A DNA stretch of 64,000 nucleotides from Cohnella rhizoplanae (GTDB lineage: Bacteria > Bacillota > Bacilli > Paenibacillales > Paenibacillaceae): positions 62,001-126,000 of the forward strand of contig NZ_CAOJCN010000001.1 of NCBI RefSeq assembly GCF_948329515.1, read 5' to 3'. The translations under genes and the position numbers were made by a program. The number at the start of each line of letters is the position of its first letter. Position 1 is the stretch's first letter. Positions 44,169-52,900 of the stretch are shown piece by piece. A model generated the notes under the pieces. It searched no databases, had not been told where the DNA came from, and saw only the letters and a list, made by a program, of their open reading frames with translations.

Positions 44169-45476
44169 ATGAATCTTTCGCACGTTACGCTAACCGCCGT
44201 CGCTTCGATCGCGGACCGCATCCGGGACCGGACGAGGGATGTACCCGAACTGGCCGGCATTTTCCGCGGCGCGCTCCTGAATACGCTGGAGAACACGGTG
44301 AAGCGCATGCCGGACGGTTCTACGTTCGTCATCACCGGCGACATCCCGGCGATGTGGCTGCGCGATTCTGCCGCCCAGGTGCGTCCGTTCCTCGCGCTCG
44401 CGGCGCAGGCGCCGGAGCTGGCCGAGATGATCGAAGGGGTGATAGCCGGACAGATCGCCTGCATCTTGAAGGACCCATATGCAAACGCATTCAACGAAGG
44501 GCCGACCGGCCGCGGCCATCAAGACGACCTGACCGATATGTCCCCGTGGATCTGGGAGCGCAAGTACGAGATCGACTCGCTCTGCTATCCGATTCACCTG
44601 GCTTATCTGTTGTGGAAAAATACGGGCCGAACCGCTCATATGAACGCGGACTTCGCCTCGGCGGCGCGAAGCGTCCTCGCGGTCTGGCGAACCGAGCAGC
44701 ATCACGAGACCAGGTCAAGCTACCGGTTCGAGCGGCGGGACTGCCCGCCGTCGGATACGCTGGAACGCGAGGGGAAAGGCGCGGAAGTCGGGTATACCGG
44801 CATGACATGGTCGGGATTCCGCCCGAGCGACGACGCCTGCAAGTACGGTTACCTCGTTCCGTCGAACATGTTCGCGGTCGTTGCGCTTCGGAATCTGACG
44901 GAGATCGCGGACCGGGTGCTGCGGGACGATGAGCTCTCGCGGGATGCAGCCGCGCTCGCCTCCGAGATCGACGGCGGCATACGCGAGTACGGCATCGTCG
45001 AGCATCCCGAGTTCGGACGGATGTACGCCTACGAGACAGACGGTCTTGGCCGGCACCATCTGATGGACGACGCCAATGTGCCGAGTCTATTATCGATTCC
45101 GTATCTGGGCTATGCGCCGGCGGACGACCCCGTTTATATCAATACGAGACGTTTCGTCCTGAGCCGCGCCAATCCCTATTTCTACGAAGGCCGGGCGGCG
45201 TCCGGCATCGGCAGTCCGCATACGCCGGCGTCCTATATCTGGCCGATCGCGCTGGCGATGGAGGGATTGACCTCGGAGAGCGCCGAAGAGAAGCGGCGGC
45301 TTCTCTTGCTTCTGAAGAACACCGATGCCGGCACCGGGATGATGCACGAGGGCTTTCACGCGGACGATCCGTCACAGTTCACGCGGCCGTGGTTTTCGTG
45401 GGCCAATATGATGTATTGCGAGCTGCTGATGGATTACTGCGGTATACGGATCAATCAAAGGGAGGCTATTCAATGA
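44169..45476 (+). CDS. GH125 exo-alpha-1,6-mannosidase
   Basis: A 435-residue glycosidase of family GH125. Characteristic segments: TFVITGDIPAMWLRDSAAQVRPF near residue 50 (carrying the sugar-binding WLRDS), YEIDSLCYPIHLAYLLWK, GMTWSGFRPSDDACKYGYLVPSNMF and GMMHEGFHADDPSQFTRPWFSWANM. GH125 enzymes release mannose from the non-reducing end of alpha-1,6-mannosides with inversion. No signal peptide is present. The ATG follows GGAGG by ten bases; an ATG at 44094 overlaps the previous gene and is unlikely. Its TGA overlaps the next ATG (ATGA). Confidence 0.95.
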   Translation: MNLSHVTLTAVASIADRIRDRTRDVPELAGIFRGALLNTLENTVKRMPDGSTFVITGDIPAMWLRDSAAQVRPFLALAAQAPELAEMIEGVIAGQIACILKDPYANAFNEGPTGRGHQDDLTDMSPWIWERKYEIDSLCYPIHLAYLLWKNTGRTAHMNADFASAARSVLAVWRTEQHHETRSSYRFERRDCPPSDTLEREGKGAEVGYTGMTWSGFRPSDDACKYGYLVPSNMFAVVALRNLTEIADRVLRDDELSRDAAALASEIDGGIREYGIVEHPEFGRMYAYETDGLGRHHLMDDANVPSLLSIPYLGYAPADDPVYINTRRFVLSRANPYFYEGRAASGIGSPHTPASYIWPIALAMEGLTSESAEEKRRLLLLLKNTDAGTGMMHEGFHADDPSQFTRPWFSWANMMYCELLMDYCGIRINQREAIQ

Positions 45477-46825
45477 GAAAATGGATATCTCTGTTCGCGG
45501 TTGCCGGGCTGGCAACGACCGTGGCGGCGGGCTGCGGAAACGGAAATGACAACGGCAACGCCCCGGAGGGATCGCCGTCCGCGTCTTCTTCGGCGCCGGG
45601 AACGGCGGCTGCATCCGCGTCCGCGGCGCCGTCCAAGTCTACGGGCAAGGCGGTGGAGCTCACGTTCTGGGGCGACTGGAGCGGCGAAGGCCAGAAGCAG
45701 TTCCAGACGATGGTCGACGCGTTCAATAAGTCGCAGGACCGGATCCGCGTCAAGTACGTACTCCAGCAGGACATGATAACGAAGTTCCTGACCGCGGCCA
45801 CCTCGGGCGGATCGCCCGACATCCTGTTCTGGGACCGCTGGCGCACGTCGCTGTACGCGCCGAAAAAGGTGCTTCACCCGGTGGACGACTTCCTGGCGAA
45901 GGACGGCCTCAGCAAGGACGACTTCTACGGCGAGGCGCTCAAGGAGCTGACCTATGACGGCAAGCTGTACGGCCTGCCGCTGACGGTAGACGCCCGCGCT
46001 TTGTTTTATAACAAGAAGCTGCTCGCCGATGCCGGCGTATCCGCGCCGCCGACAACCTGGCAGGAGCTCGAGGACGCCGCCGTCAAGACGACCAAGTGGG
46101 ACGGGAACAAGCTGCAGGTGGCCGGCTTCTCGCTGGGCGACAACGGCCTGTTCAATATGTATCTGCAGCAGGCGGGCGGCACGATGCTGACCGAGGACGG
46201 CAAGACGAACTTCAACGGCGACCAAGGCAAGGCGGTACTCGCCTACTGGGATCGCTTGATGAACCAGGACAAAGTGTACAAGATCGGCTTCGAAAAAGGA
46301 CTGGGCGAGTCGACCGACGCGTTCGCGACCGGGAAGCTGGCGATGACGTACACCGGTCCGTGGATGCTGACGACCTACAAGAAATACGGCAAAGACCTCG
46401 ACTTCGGCGTCGTGCCGCCCCCGGCCGGTCCGAACGGCGACAAGGGCAGCGTCATGGGCGGCTTCGGTCTCGTGATCCCCGAGGGCTCCAAGCATCAGCA
46501 GGAAGCCTGGGAGTTCGTCAAGTGGTGGACGGCGAATAAGGACAACGCGCTCCTGTGGGCCAAGACGAGTCTTAATATTCCCGGCTTCAAGCCGGCGATC
46601 GAGGACCCCTTCTTTAAAGACGATCCGTTCTGGCAGCCGTTCCTCGAGACGCTCGAATTCGCGAAGATCCGTCCGCAGCATCCGGGCTACTCCGTCATGG
46701 AGACGGACGCGCTGATTCCGAACCTGGAGCTGTTCCAGCAGAAAAAGCAAAACGCCGACGATACGCTCAAAAAAGCGCAGCAGCAAGGCGACAAGATGCT
46801 GCAGGACAACGCATCGGTCAAATGA
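45473..46825 (+). CDS. Sugar ABC transporter substrate-binding lipoprotein
   Basis: A 450-residue extracellular binding protein anchored by a lipid. The signal peptide MRKWISLFAVAGLATTVAAG ends at lipobox Cys21. A Ser/Ala/Pro-rich linker (about 22-58) follows, then the mature CUT1 binding domain starting LTFWGDWSGEG with FDPRWR-like DILFWDRWRTSLYAP, GLPLTVDARALFYNKKLL and GKLAMTYTGPWML. It would capture oligosaccharides for the two permeases downstream; neighbouring GH76/GH125 genes point to alpha-1,6-manno-oligosaccharides. The start overlaps the GH125 stop by four bases, with AAAGGGAGG upstream. Confidence 0.94.
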   Translation: MRKWISLFAVAGLATTVAAGCGNGNDNGNAPEGSPSASSSAPGTAAASASAAPSKSTGKAVELTFWGDWSGEGQKQFQTMVDAFNKSQDRIRVKYVLQQDMITKFLTAATSGGSPDILFWDRWRTSLYAPKKVLHPVDDFLAKDGLSKDDFYGEALKELTYDGKLYGLPLTVDARALFYNKKLLADAGVSAPPTTWQELEDAAVKTTKWDGNKLQVAGFSLGDNGLFNMYLQQAGGTMLTEDGKTNFNGDQGKAVLAYWDRLMNQDKVYKIGFEKGLGESTDAFATGKLAMTYTGPWMLTTYKKYGKDLDFGVVPPPAGPNGDKGSVMGGFGLVIPEGSKHQQEAWEFVKWWTANKDNALLWAKTSLNIPGFKPAIEDPFFKDDPFWQPFLETLEFAKIRPQHPGYSVMETDALIPNLELFQQKKQNADDTLKKAQQQGDKMLQDNASVK

Positions 46826-46882
46826 CGCGAAGGGAGGGCGACCTCCCTTTTCGGTATCGCTCATTCGAGAGGAGGCATGCTT

Positions 46883-47770
46883 ATGGCATCCTACGGGAAA
46901 TTGACCCGCCACCAGTCCCGCACCGCTTATCTGTTCATTACGCCCACGATGCTGTTATTTCTGGTGTTCACGGTCGTCCCGGTCGTCATGGCGTCTTATT
47001 TGAGCTTTACGAACTACGACGTGCTTAGCCGGATGAAGTGGGTCGGGCTGGAGAATTACCGTCGGCTGGCCGACGACAGTCTGTATTGGACGACGTTCAA
47101 GAACGTCGCCTACTATACGATCGTTTTCGTCCCACTGAACATTCTGCTCTCGCTGGGGCTCGCCTTGCTGCTGAACTACCGCCGCCCGGGCGTCCGACTG
47201 TTTCGTACGTTCAGCTACATGCCGACGCTGACTTCCGCGGTGGCTGCCGCGACGGTGTGGGTATGGCTGCTTCATCCCGAATACGGGCTCGTGAATACGC
47301 TGCTCGGATACGCCGGCGTGACCGGACCCGCCTGGCTCGCCCAGACCGAGACGGCGATGATGTCCATTATCCTCGTGACGCTGTGGCAGAGCATCGGTTC
47401 CAATATGATCATCTACATCGCGGGACTGCAGGGCGTGCCCGATTACTTGTACGAATCCGCCAAGCTCGACGGCGCGACCGCGATCGACCGCTTCCGCTAC
47501 ATCACCTGGCCGCAGCTGCGTCCGACGACCTTCCTGGTCAGCACGATGTCGATCATCGGAGCGCTGCAGCTGTTCGACCAGGCGTTCGTCCTGACGCAAG
47601 GCGGACCGGGCAACGTCACCAAGACGCCGGTATACCTCATCTACCAGCAGGGCTTCAATCAGCTGCAGATGGGCTACGCTTCGGCGCAGGCGTTCGTGCT
47701 GGCGGTCGCGATCCTGATCTTCTCGATGATCAACATGCGCATGAACAAATCCGAGGAACCGGTCGTATGA
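46883..47770 (+). CDS. Sugar ABC transporter permease, MalF type
   Basis: A 295-residue CUT1 permease with six helices, the first at about 17-40 (LFITPTMLLFLVFTVVPVVM). The EAA loop is YLYESAKLDGATAIDRF at about 193-209. ATG 46883 is about eight bases after AGGAGG; ATG 46877 is too close to the site. It is paired with the MalG-type permease 13 bases downstream. No ATPase gene is in the operon, so a shared MsmX-type ATPase is expected. Confidence 0.94.
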   Translation: MASYGKLTRHQSRTAYLFITPTMLLFLVFTVVPVVMASYLSFTNYDVLSRMKWVGLENYRRLADDSLYWTTFKNVAYYTIVFVPLNILLSLGLALLLNYRRPGVRLFRTFSYMPTLTSAVAAATVWVWLLHPEYGLVNTLLGYAGVTGPAWLAQTETAMMSIILVTLWQSIGSNMIIYIAGLQGVPDYLYESAKLDGATAIDRFRYITWPQLRPTTFLVSTMSIIGALQLFDQAFVLTQGGPGNVTKTPVYLIYQQGFNQLQMGYASAQAFVLAVAILIFSMINMRMNKSEEPVV

Positions 47771-47783
47771 GGAGGGCCAAGCC

Positions 47784-48710
47784 ATGAGCAGCAAACCCGC
47801 CGCCGCTATCGGTCCCAGGACCGGCTTCCGGAGCCCCGGGGTCCGCGGCTCGCGCGCGTCGTTAACCGTCGTATTTTACGTGGTTGCCGGTTTCGTCTCC
47901 GCGGCCATGTTCATTCCTTTTTTCTGGAGTCTGATCACCTCGCTCAAGCCCGACGACGAGATCTTCTCGATGCCGATCCGCTGGCTGCCGTCGCGCCTGA
48001 CGCTCGAGCATTACCGCAATGCGTTCACGACGGTTCCCTTCGGTCTCTACTTCTGGAATTCGCTTGTCCTGGCCGTCGCGGGCGTCGTCGCCAACTTGTT
48101 TTTCGGTTCGCTCAGCGGCTACGCTTTTGCGAAGCTGCCGTTCCGGATGAACAAGCCTTTGTTCCGCGTACTGCTGGCGGCGATGATGATCCCGGGCATC
48201 GTGACGATGATTCCGAGCTTCTACGTGCTCAAGCACTTTCCGTTTATCGGGGGCAACGATTGGTACGGCGCCGGCGGCAACGGCCTGCTGAACACGTTCT
48301 GGGGCATCATCCTGCCCGGCGCCTCCGGCTCGTTCGCGGTCTTTTTCATGCGGCAGTTTTTCCTGACGCTTCCCTCCGACATGATGGAGATGGCGCGGAT
48401 CGAAGGCTGCCGCGAGTTCCGCATCTTCTGGAACGTCTACCTGCCGCTAACCAAGCCCGCGCTCGCCACGCTCGGCATTTTTACCTTCCAGGCCGGGTGG
48501 AACAGCTTCCTCTGGCCGATGATCGTGCTGAACGATCCGAATAAAGCGACGATCCAGATGGGGCTGCAGGCCTTTTCTTACAACCATCAGACCGACTTCG
48601 GGCCGATGATGGCCGGGGCGCTGATCGCCGTGCTCCCCATACTCGTGCTGTTTTTATTTTTGCAAAAATATTTCGTCCAGGGCATCGCGTTCAGCGGCAT
48701 CAAAGGATGA
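47784..48710 (+). CDS. Sugar ABC transporter permease, MalG type
   Basis: A 308-residue CUT1 permease. About 25 polar residues precede TM1 (about 27-50). The EAA loop is MMEMARIEGCREFRIFW at about 199-215 and the C-terminus IAFSGIKG is typical. It completes the importer with the preceding MalF-type protein. Its last codons overlap an in-frame ATG (48707) of the following GH76 gene. Confidence 0.95.
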   Translation: MSSKPAAAIGPRTGFRSPGVRGSRASLTVVFYVVAGFVSAAMFIPFFWSLITSLKPDDEIFSMPIRWLPSRLTLEHYRNAFTTVPFGLYFWNSLVLAVAGVVANLFFGSLSGYAFAKLPFRMNKPLFRVLLAAMMIPGIVTMIPSFYVLKHFPFIGGNDWYGAGGNGLLNTFWGIILPGASGSFAVFFMRQFFLTLPSDMMEMARIEGCREFRIFWNVYLPLTKPALATLGIFTFQAGWNSFLWPMIVLNDPNKATIQMGLQAFSYNHQTDFGPMMAGALIAVLPILVLFLFLQKYFVQGIAFSGIKG

Positions 48711-48751
48711 CGGAAAGTCACGCCGAGACACCGGCAAAGGAGCGTGAAGGC

Positions 48752-49813
48752 ATGTCGTGGAACGACCGGGCGAAGGACGCCCAGCAAGCGTTGGATCGCG
48801 AGATGTGGAACCCGGCAATTCGGATGTACAATATCGAGACGCCTTGCCCCGAAGGGGCTTGCAATACGATTTTCCATTATTGGTGGATGGCTCACGCCGT
48901 CGACGCGCTGGTCGACGGCTGGCATCGCACGAACGGCGATTCTCTGTATGGACAGAGGCTGGCAGAATTATTCGAAGGAATCCGCGAGAAGAACGGCGGC
49001 GCCTATCCGAACCTGCTCTACGACGATATGGCATGGATGGCGCTGGCGTGGCTGCGGGCGTTCGAGGCGACCGGCGAAGCGAAGTACCGGGACACGGCGC
49101 TGCTGCTGTGGACGGATATCAAGACCGGCTGGAACGATACGATGGGCGGCGGCATCGCGTGGCACAAGGAGCAGCCGGGGTACAAGAACGCGCCGGCGAA
49201 CGGGCCGGCGGCGATCCTCGCGGCTCGCCTCTCGCGATTGCCGGGCGGAGCGTCCGAGCTCAAGTGGGCGCAGGCTATATACGGCTGGCTGCGCGCTAAC
49301 CTGGTCGATCCGGCCACCGGGTTCGTGTGGGACGGGATGAACAGGCAGGGAGACGGCGGGATCGACAAGGATTGGCGCTTCACGTACTGCCAGGGCGTAT
49401 TGATCGGAGCGGCCGTCGAGCTGTACCGGGCAACCGGAGACGCCGCCTATCTGGCGGATGCATCGCGCACCGCGAGGGCCGCCTTCGCGGAATGGGGCGC
49501 GGCGGGCCTTCCCGACGAGGGAGACGGCGACGGCGGCCTATTCAAGGGAATCCTCGTCCGGTATCTGACGGAGCTTGTCTTCGAGGAGCGGGCCGCAGGA
49601 GGGGATAGCCGGCTTGCGGACTGGCTGACCGGCAGCGCCGCGACGATGTGGGTGCGCGCCCGGGACCCTATGCGCGGTCTGTTCGGTACGAGCTGGGCGC
49701 GAATGCCGGCCGAGCGGGTGACACTCAGCGCGCATCTCAGCGGCGTGTTCCTGCTCGAGCGCTTGGCCGTGCTGGAACGACGCGGTCTCGTTGCCGTTGC
49801 CGCATCGATGTGA
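48752..49813 (+). CDS. Second intracellular GH76 glycosidase
   Basis: A 353-residue paralogue of the first GH76 gene of this operon. The catalytic pair is Asp91-Asp92 in LYDDMAWMALAWLR, with GFVWDGMNRQGDG and YCQGVLIGAAVELYR also kept. There is no signal peptide. ATG 48752 lies nine bases after AAAGGAG; ATG 48707, overlapping the permease stop, is an alternative giving 368 residues. Having two GH76 enzymes in one operon suggests different chain-length or side-chain preferences. A strong terminator follows. Confidence 0.92.
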   Translation: MSWNDRAKDAQQALDREMWNPAIRMYNIETPCPEGACNTIFHYWWMAHAVDALVDGWHRTNGDSLYGQRLAELFEGIREKNGGAYPNLLYDDMAWMALAWLRAFEATGEAKYRDTALLLWTDIKTGWNDTMGGGIAWHKEQPGYKNAPANGPAAILAARLSRLPGGASELKWAQAIYGWLRANLVDPATGFVWDGMNRQGDGGIDKDWRFTYCQGVLIGAAVELYRATGDAAYLADASRTARAAFAEWGAAGLPDEGDGDGGLFKGILVRYLTELVFEERAAGGDSRLADWLTGSAATMWVRARDPMRGLFGTSWARMPAERVTLSAHLSGVFLLERLAVLERRGLVAVAASM

Positions 49814-49841
49814 CGTATGGACTTTCGTTGAAACGCAAGCA

Positions 49842-49867
49842 AAGCGCCGGCCCGAGGGCCGGCGCTT
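49842..49867. terminator. Bidirectional terminator between two convergent carbohydrate genes
   Basis: AAGCGCCGGCCC (49842-49853) pairs over 12 bp with 49856-49867. It is flanked by GTTTATC on the plus side and TTGCTTG on the minus side, so it can serve both the mannan operon and the heparinase-like gene; the U-runs are modest. Confidence 0.75.
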
Positions 49868-49918
49868 GTTTATCGTCTCGCTTGTCGTCGTTATTGCCGT
49901 CTAGTCGGACATCTCTCG

Positions 49919-52900
49919 CTAGCCGATGATGCGGCTGGCGACGAACGCCAGGTCCTCGATATCCACGACTCCGTCGCGGTTGATATCGGCAGGCTGGGCC
50001 TCCGCCCAGCCGGCGTCGGCAGCGGTCTTGCCGTAGAATGTCGCGATGCGGACGAAGTCGGCGATATTGAACTGCTGATCGCCGTTCGCGTCGCCGGTCG
50101 AAGCGGTGATCCGATTGGCCTCGAATGCGGCGATCGCGTCCGTCAGATCCGTCAGCGCGGATTCTACCTGAGCCGGCGTAGGACTGGCCTGCGCAAGCAC
50201 CGCCTTGGCCGCGTCGATGGACGCCGTGAGCGCCGCCTTTAGACCAGGCAGCGCCGCCGGGAAGAACTCTCCCGTCGCCGTGCCGGGCGAAGCTTGGTCG
50301 CGGAGCGATTGGGCTTCGGCGACCAGCGCGGCAAGCGCTCCGACGTTGGAGACGGAGATCGTGGCCGCGGTGCCGGCCAGGTCGGTGACCGTGCCCGACT
50401 CGGACGACGCCTTGACGGCAGAGGAGGTAAAGGAAGCGACGCCGGCAGGCGCGCCCGCCTTGACCTTGAACTTCAGGGTCAGGAAGCTGCCGCTCGCCGG
50501 CAGCGTACCCGTGCCGGTGCGCGCCGACAGAATGCGCAGCTTGCCGTTTATCGCGTCGTCGGTCACGACGACGGCTTGCTGGGCGTAGTCCTTGACGTGC
50601 GATTCATAGGTGAACCGCTCCGGATCGTAAGACAGCGTCAGATCGACGCCGGCCGCGGGGGCCGCGCGATCCATTGCGAGCGAGACACTCGCCGTCTGGC
50701 CCGGTCCGACGGAATCCGTCGCGGCCGTCAGCTTGACGGACGGCTCGGTTTGTTCTTCCTCCGACTTGATCAAGCCGATCCAGTCGACGTTCATCGCGCC
50801 GGAAATGTTCCACATCTTAAGATCCAGCGTCCCTGCGGGCAGGTCCGTTCCGGTCTTAATGGTCACGGCCGTCCAATATTGAGGCTGCGTCCCCCAGTCG
50901 AACGTCCGGGGCAGATCCGACGTGTAGTACTGCGAGCCGAGTTTGACGAGACGCGGCGCAAAGCCGGTCTCCGAATTCCAGCCGCCCGCGTATTTGATCG
51001 CGACGTCGTATTTGCCGGCTTCGGGCACTTGGAGCTGCCAGGTGATGCTCTGGCCGGGATTGTTCCAGCCCGAGATGCCCTGGCCGCCGGACAGGAAAGG
51101 CCGCGTGCTGTAGGCGGAGATGTCGCCGCCCTCGTAGCCGCTGAAGGTCTCGGCCTCGGCGAAGACGTCCAGATCCGCCTTCAGCGCATCGTAGTCCGCA
51201 GCTTGAACCGCGGGCGACTTCTCGCCGGAGCCCACGCTGCGCAGCTTCAAGGTGCCTATCGGATGGGGCACGATGATTTTGGCGTTCGCGCCGATCGTCA
51301 TGACCGGCTGCACGCCGCCGTTGTTTTCAAAGACAAGGCCTTCTGGCGCCTCGAGCACTTCGTACATCCCGCCCGCAATGTTCAGCTGTCCCCAGCCGGC
51401 GGCGCCGCCGTGCCCATCGCCGTACGTGGACAGCGATACCGACGTCGCCGCGCCGTTAATCTCGACAGGCAAGCTGACCGCAGCCATCGGAGCAGGCGCC
51501 GGAATATCGTCAAGCAGCAGCTGGTGCTGTCCGGGATCGACGTTCAGCGTCAGCGTGTCGCTCGACGCCGTCCAGTGGACGCCTCGCTTGTATACGGCTT
51601 CCGTGACGCTGCCGCCCTGCGGAAGCGCGCGATACGATTCGTCGAGGACGGTTGTCACGCCGGATTTTCGCAGGCTCACCTGCGATTCGCTCATGCCGGT
51701 GATCGACAACTCGTCGCCCGAGAGCGCAATCGTCGCCGGCTGCGTGCTGTCGATGAGCGTGATGCCGTTCTTCACGAGACGCGTGCCGCCGGTGAGCACG
51801 ACGGAGTCGCCCTTGATCGCCGCAGCGATGCCGTCGAACTGGACGGTGCCGGCATCGACGAGGCCGCTCAGCGCCTTGCGCACGTAGACGTCCGTTCCGT
51901 CCGTGAAGTGCAGCTTCTTGTAGGCGGCGAAGTCTTCGACCGCGATATTCTCCGGCGACGTGCCGACGCGATAGGGCACATACGTCGAGACGATCGTCGC
52001 CTCTTCCTTCTTCGGCGTTACGAACGTGGCGTGCTGGCGCACGCGGCCCACGAACGCAGCGCTATCCGTAGGCGGGGCTTCCGTTCCGTCCGCTATGATA
52101 TACTTGTCAGTCACCGAAGCCGTCAAGTTCGGCTCGTATAACCGCACCTTCAGCGCGGCTTGGTTTTTGACGATCGTCGCGCCGCTCTGATCTCCGTCCA
52201 GCACGAGCGACTTGTCTGCGTGCAGGTTGTATTCGAAGCTCGACCCGCCGGGCTCTCTCGCCTTGAGGTTGTCGACGACGACGAACGCGCCGGGTTTCAC
52301 GTAGATGACGCTGCGCTGCGCCAGGTCCAGCCCGATATTGTTAGCCAGGTCCGTATTGTAGGCTGTGGTTGCATCGCCTACTGCCGCGTCGAAGTCCTTG
52401 TTCGTCGCGAAGCCCGCGATCTGGCCCGATGCCTTCATATCGAAGATCTTCTGGCCCTTTTTGCCATCGTACGTGATCGCGTTTTTCGCGAAGGTCTGCT
52501 TGGTGTACTGCTGATTGTGCTTGCTGCCGAAGGAATCGTAGAACCCGCCGTCAACCGTCAGCTCCTCGCCGTACGCCATGATAATAAGCGCGTTCTGGTC
52601 GGGGGCGCTATGATTCCAGCTGCCGTAGGGACTCGACTTGAAGTAAAACGAGATCCGCTTCGGGTCGTACAGGCTCGAATGCATCGTCACCCATCCGATA
52701 TCGTCGAAGTATTTGGCCGTCGGCATTTCTACCGGCGGACGTACGCCAAGAGTGCTGTCCTCGTACAAGTATGAATAGGGTTCGTCCGCTAAGTACGGAC
52801 TGATCTGCGAGTACCACTTCATGACGGGATTCTGGTACATTGACGCGTTTCGCGTGACGGCCAGCGATACATAATCGGGCGCCATGAGGTTGATGTCGTC

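Noticed and set aside
50294..52141. 615-codon open frame antisense to the heparinase-like gene
   Set aside because: It is arginine-rich, without domain or start signal, and lies opposite a clear multidomain coding sequence.
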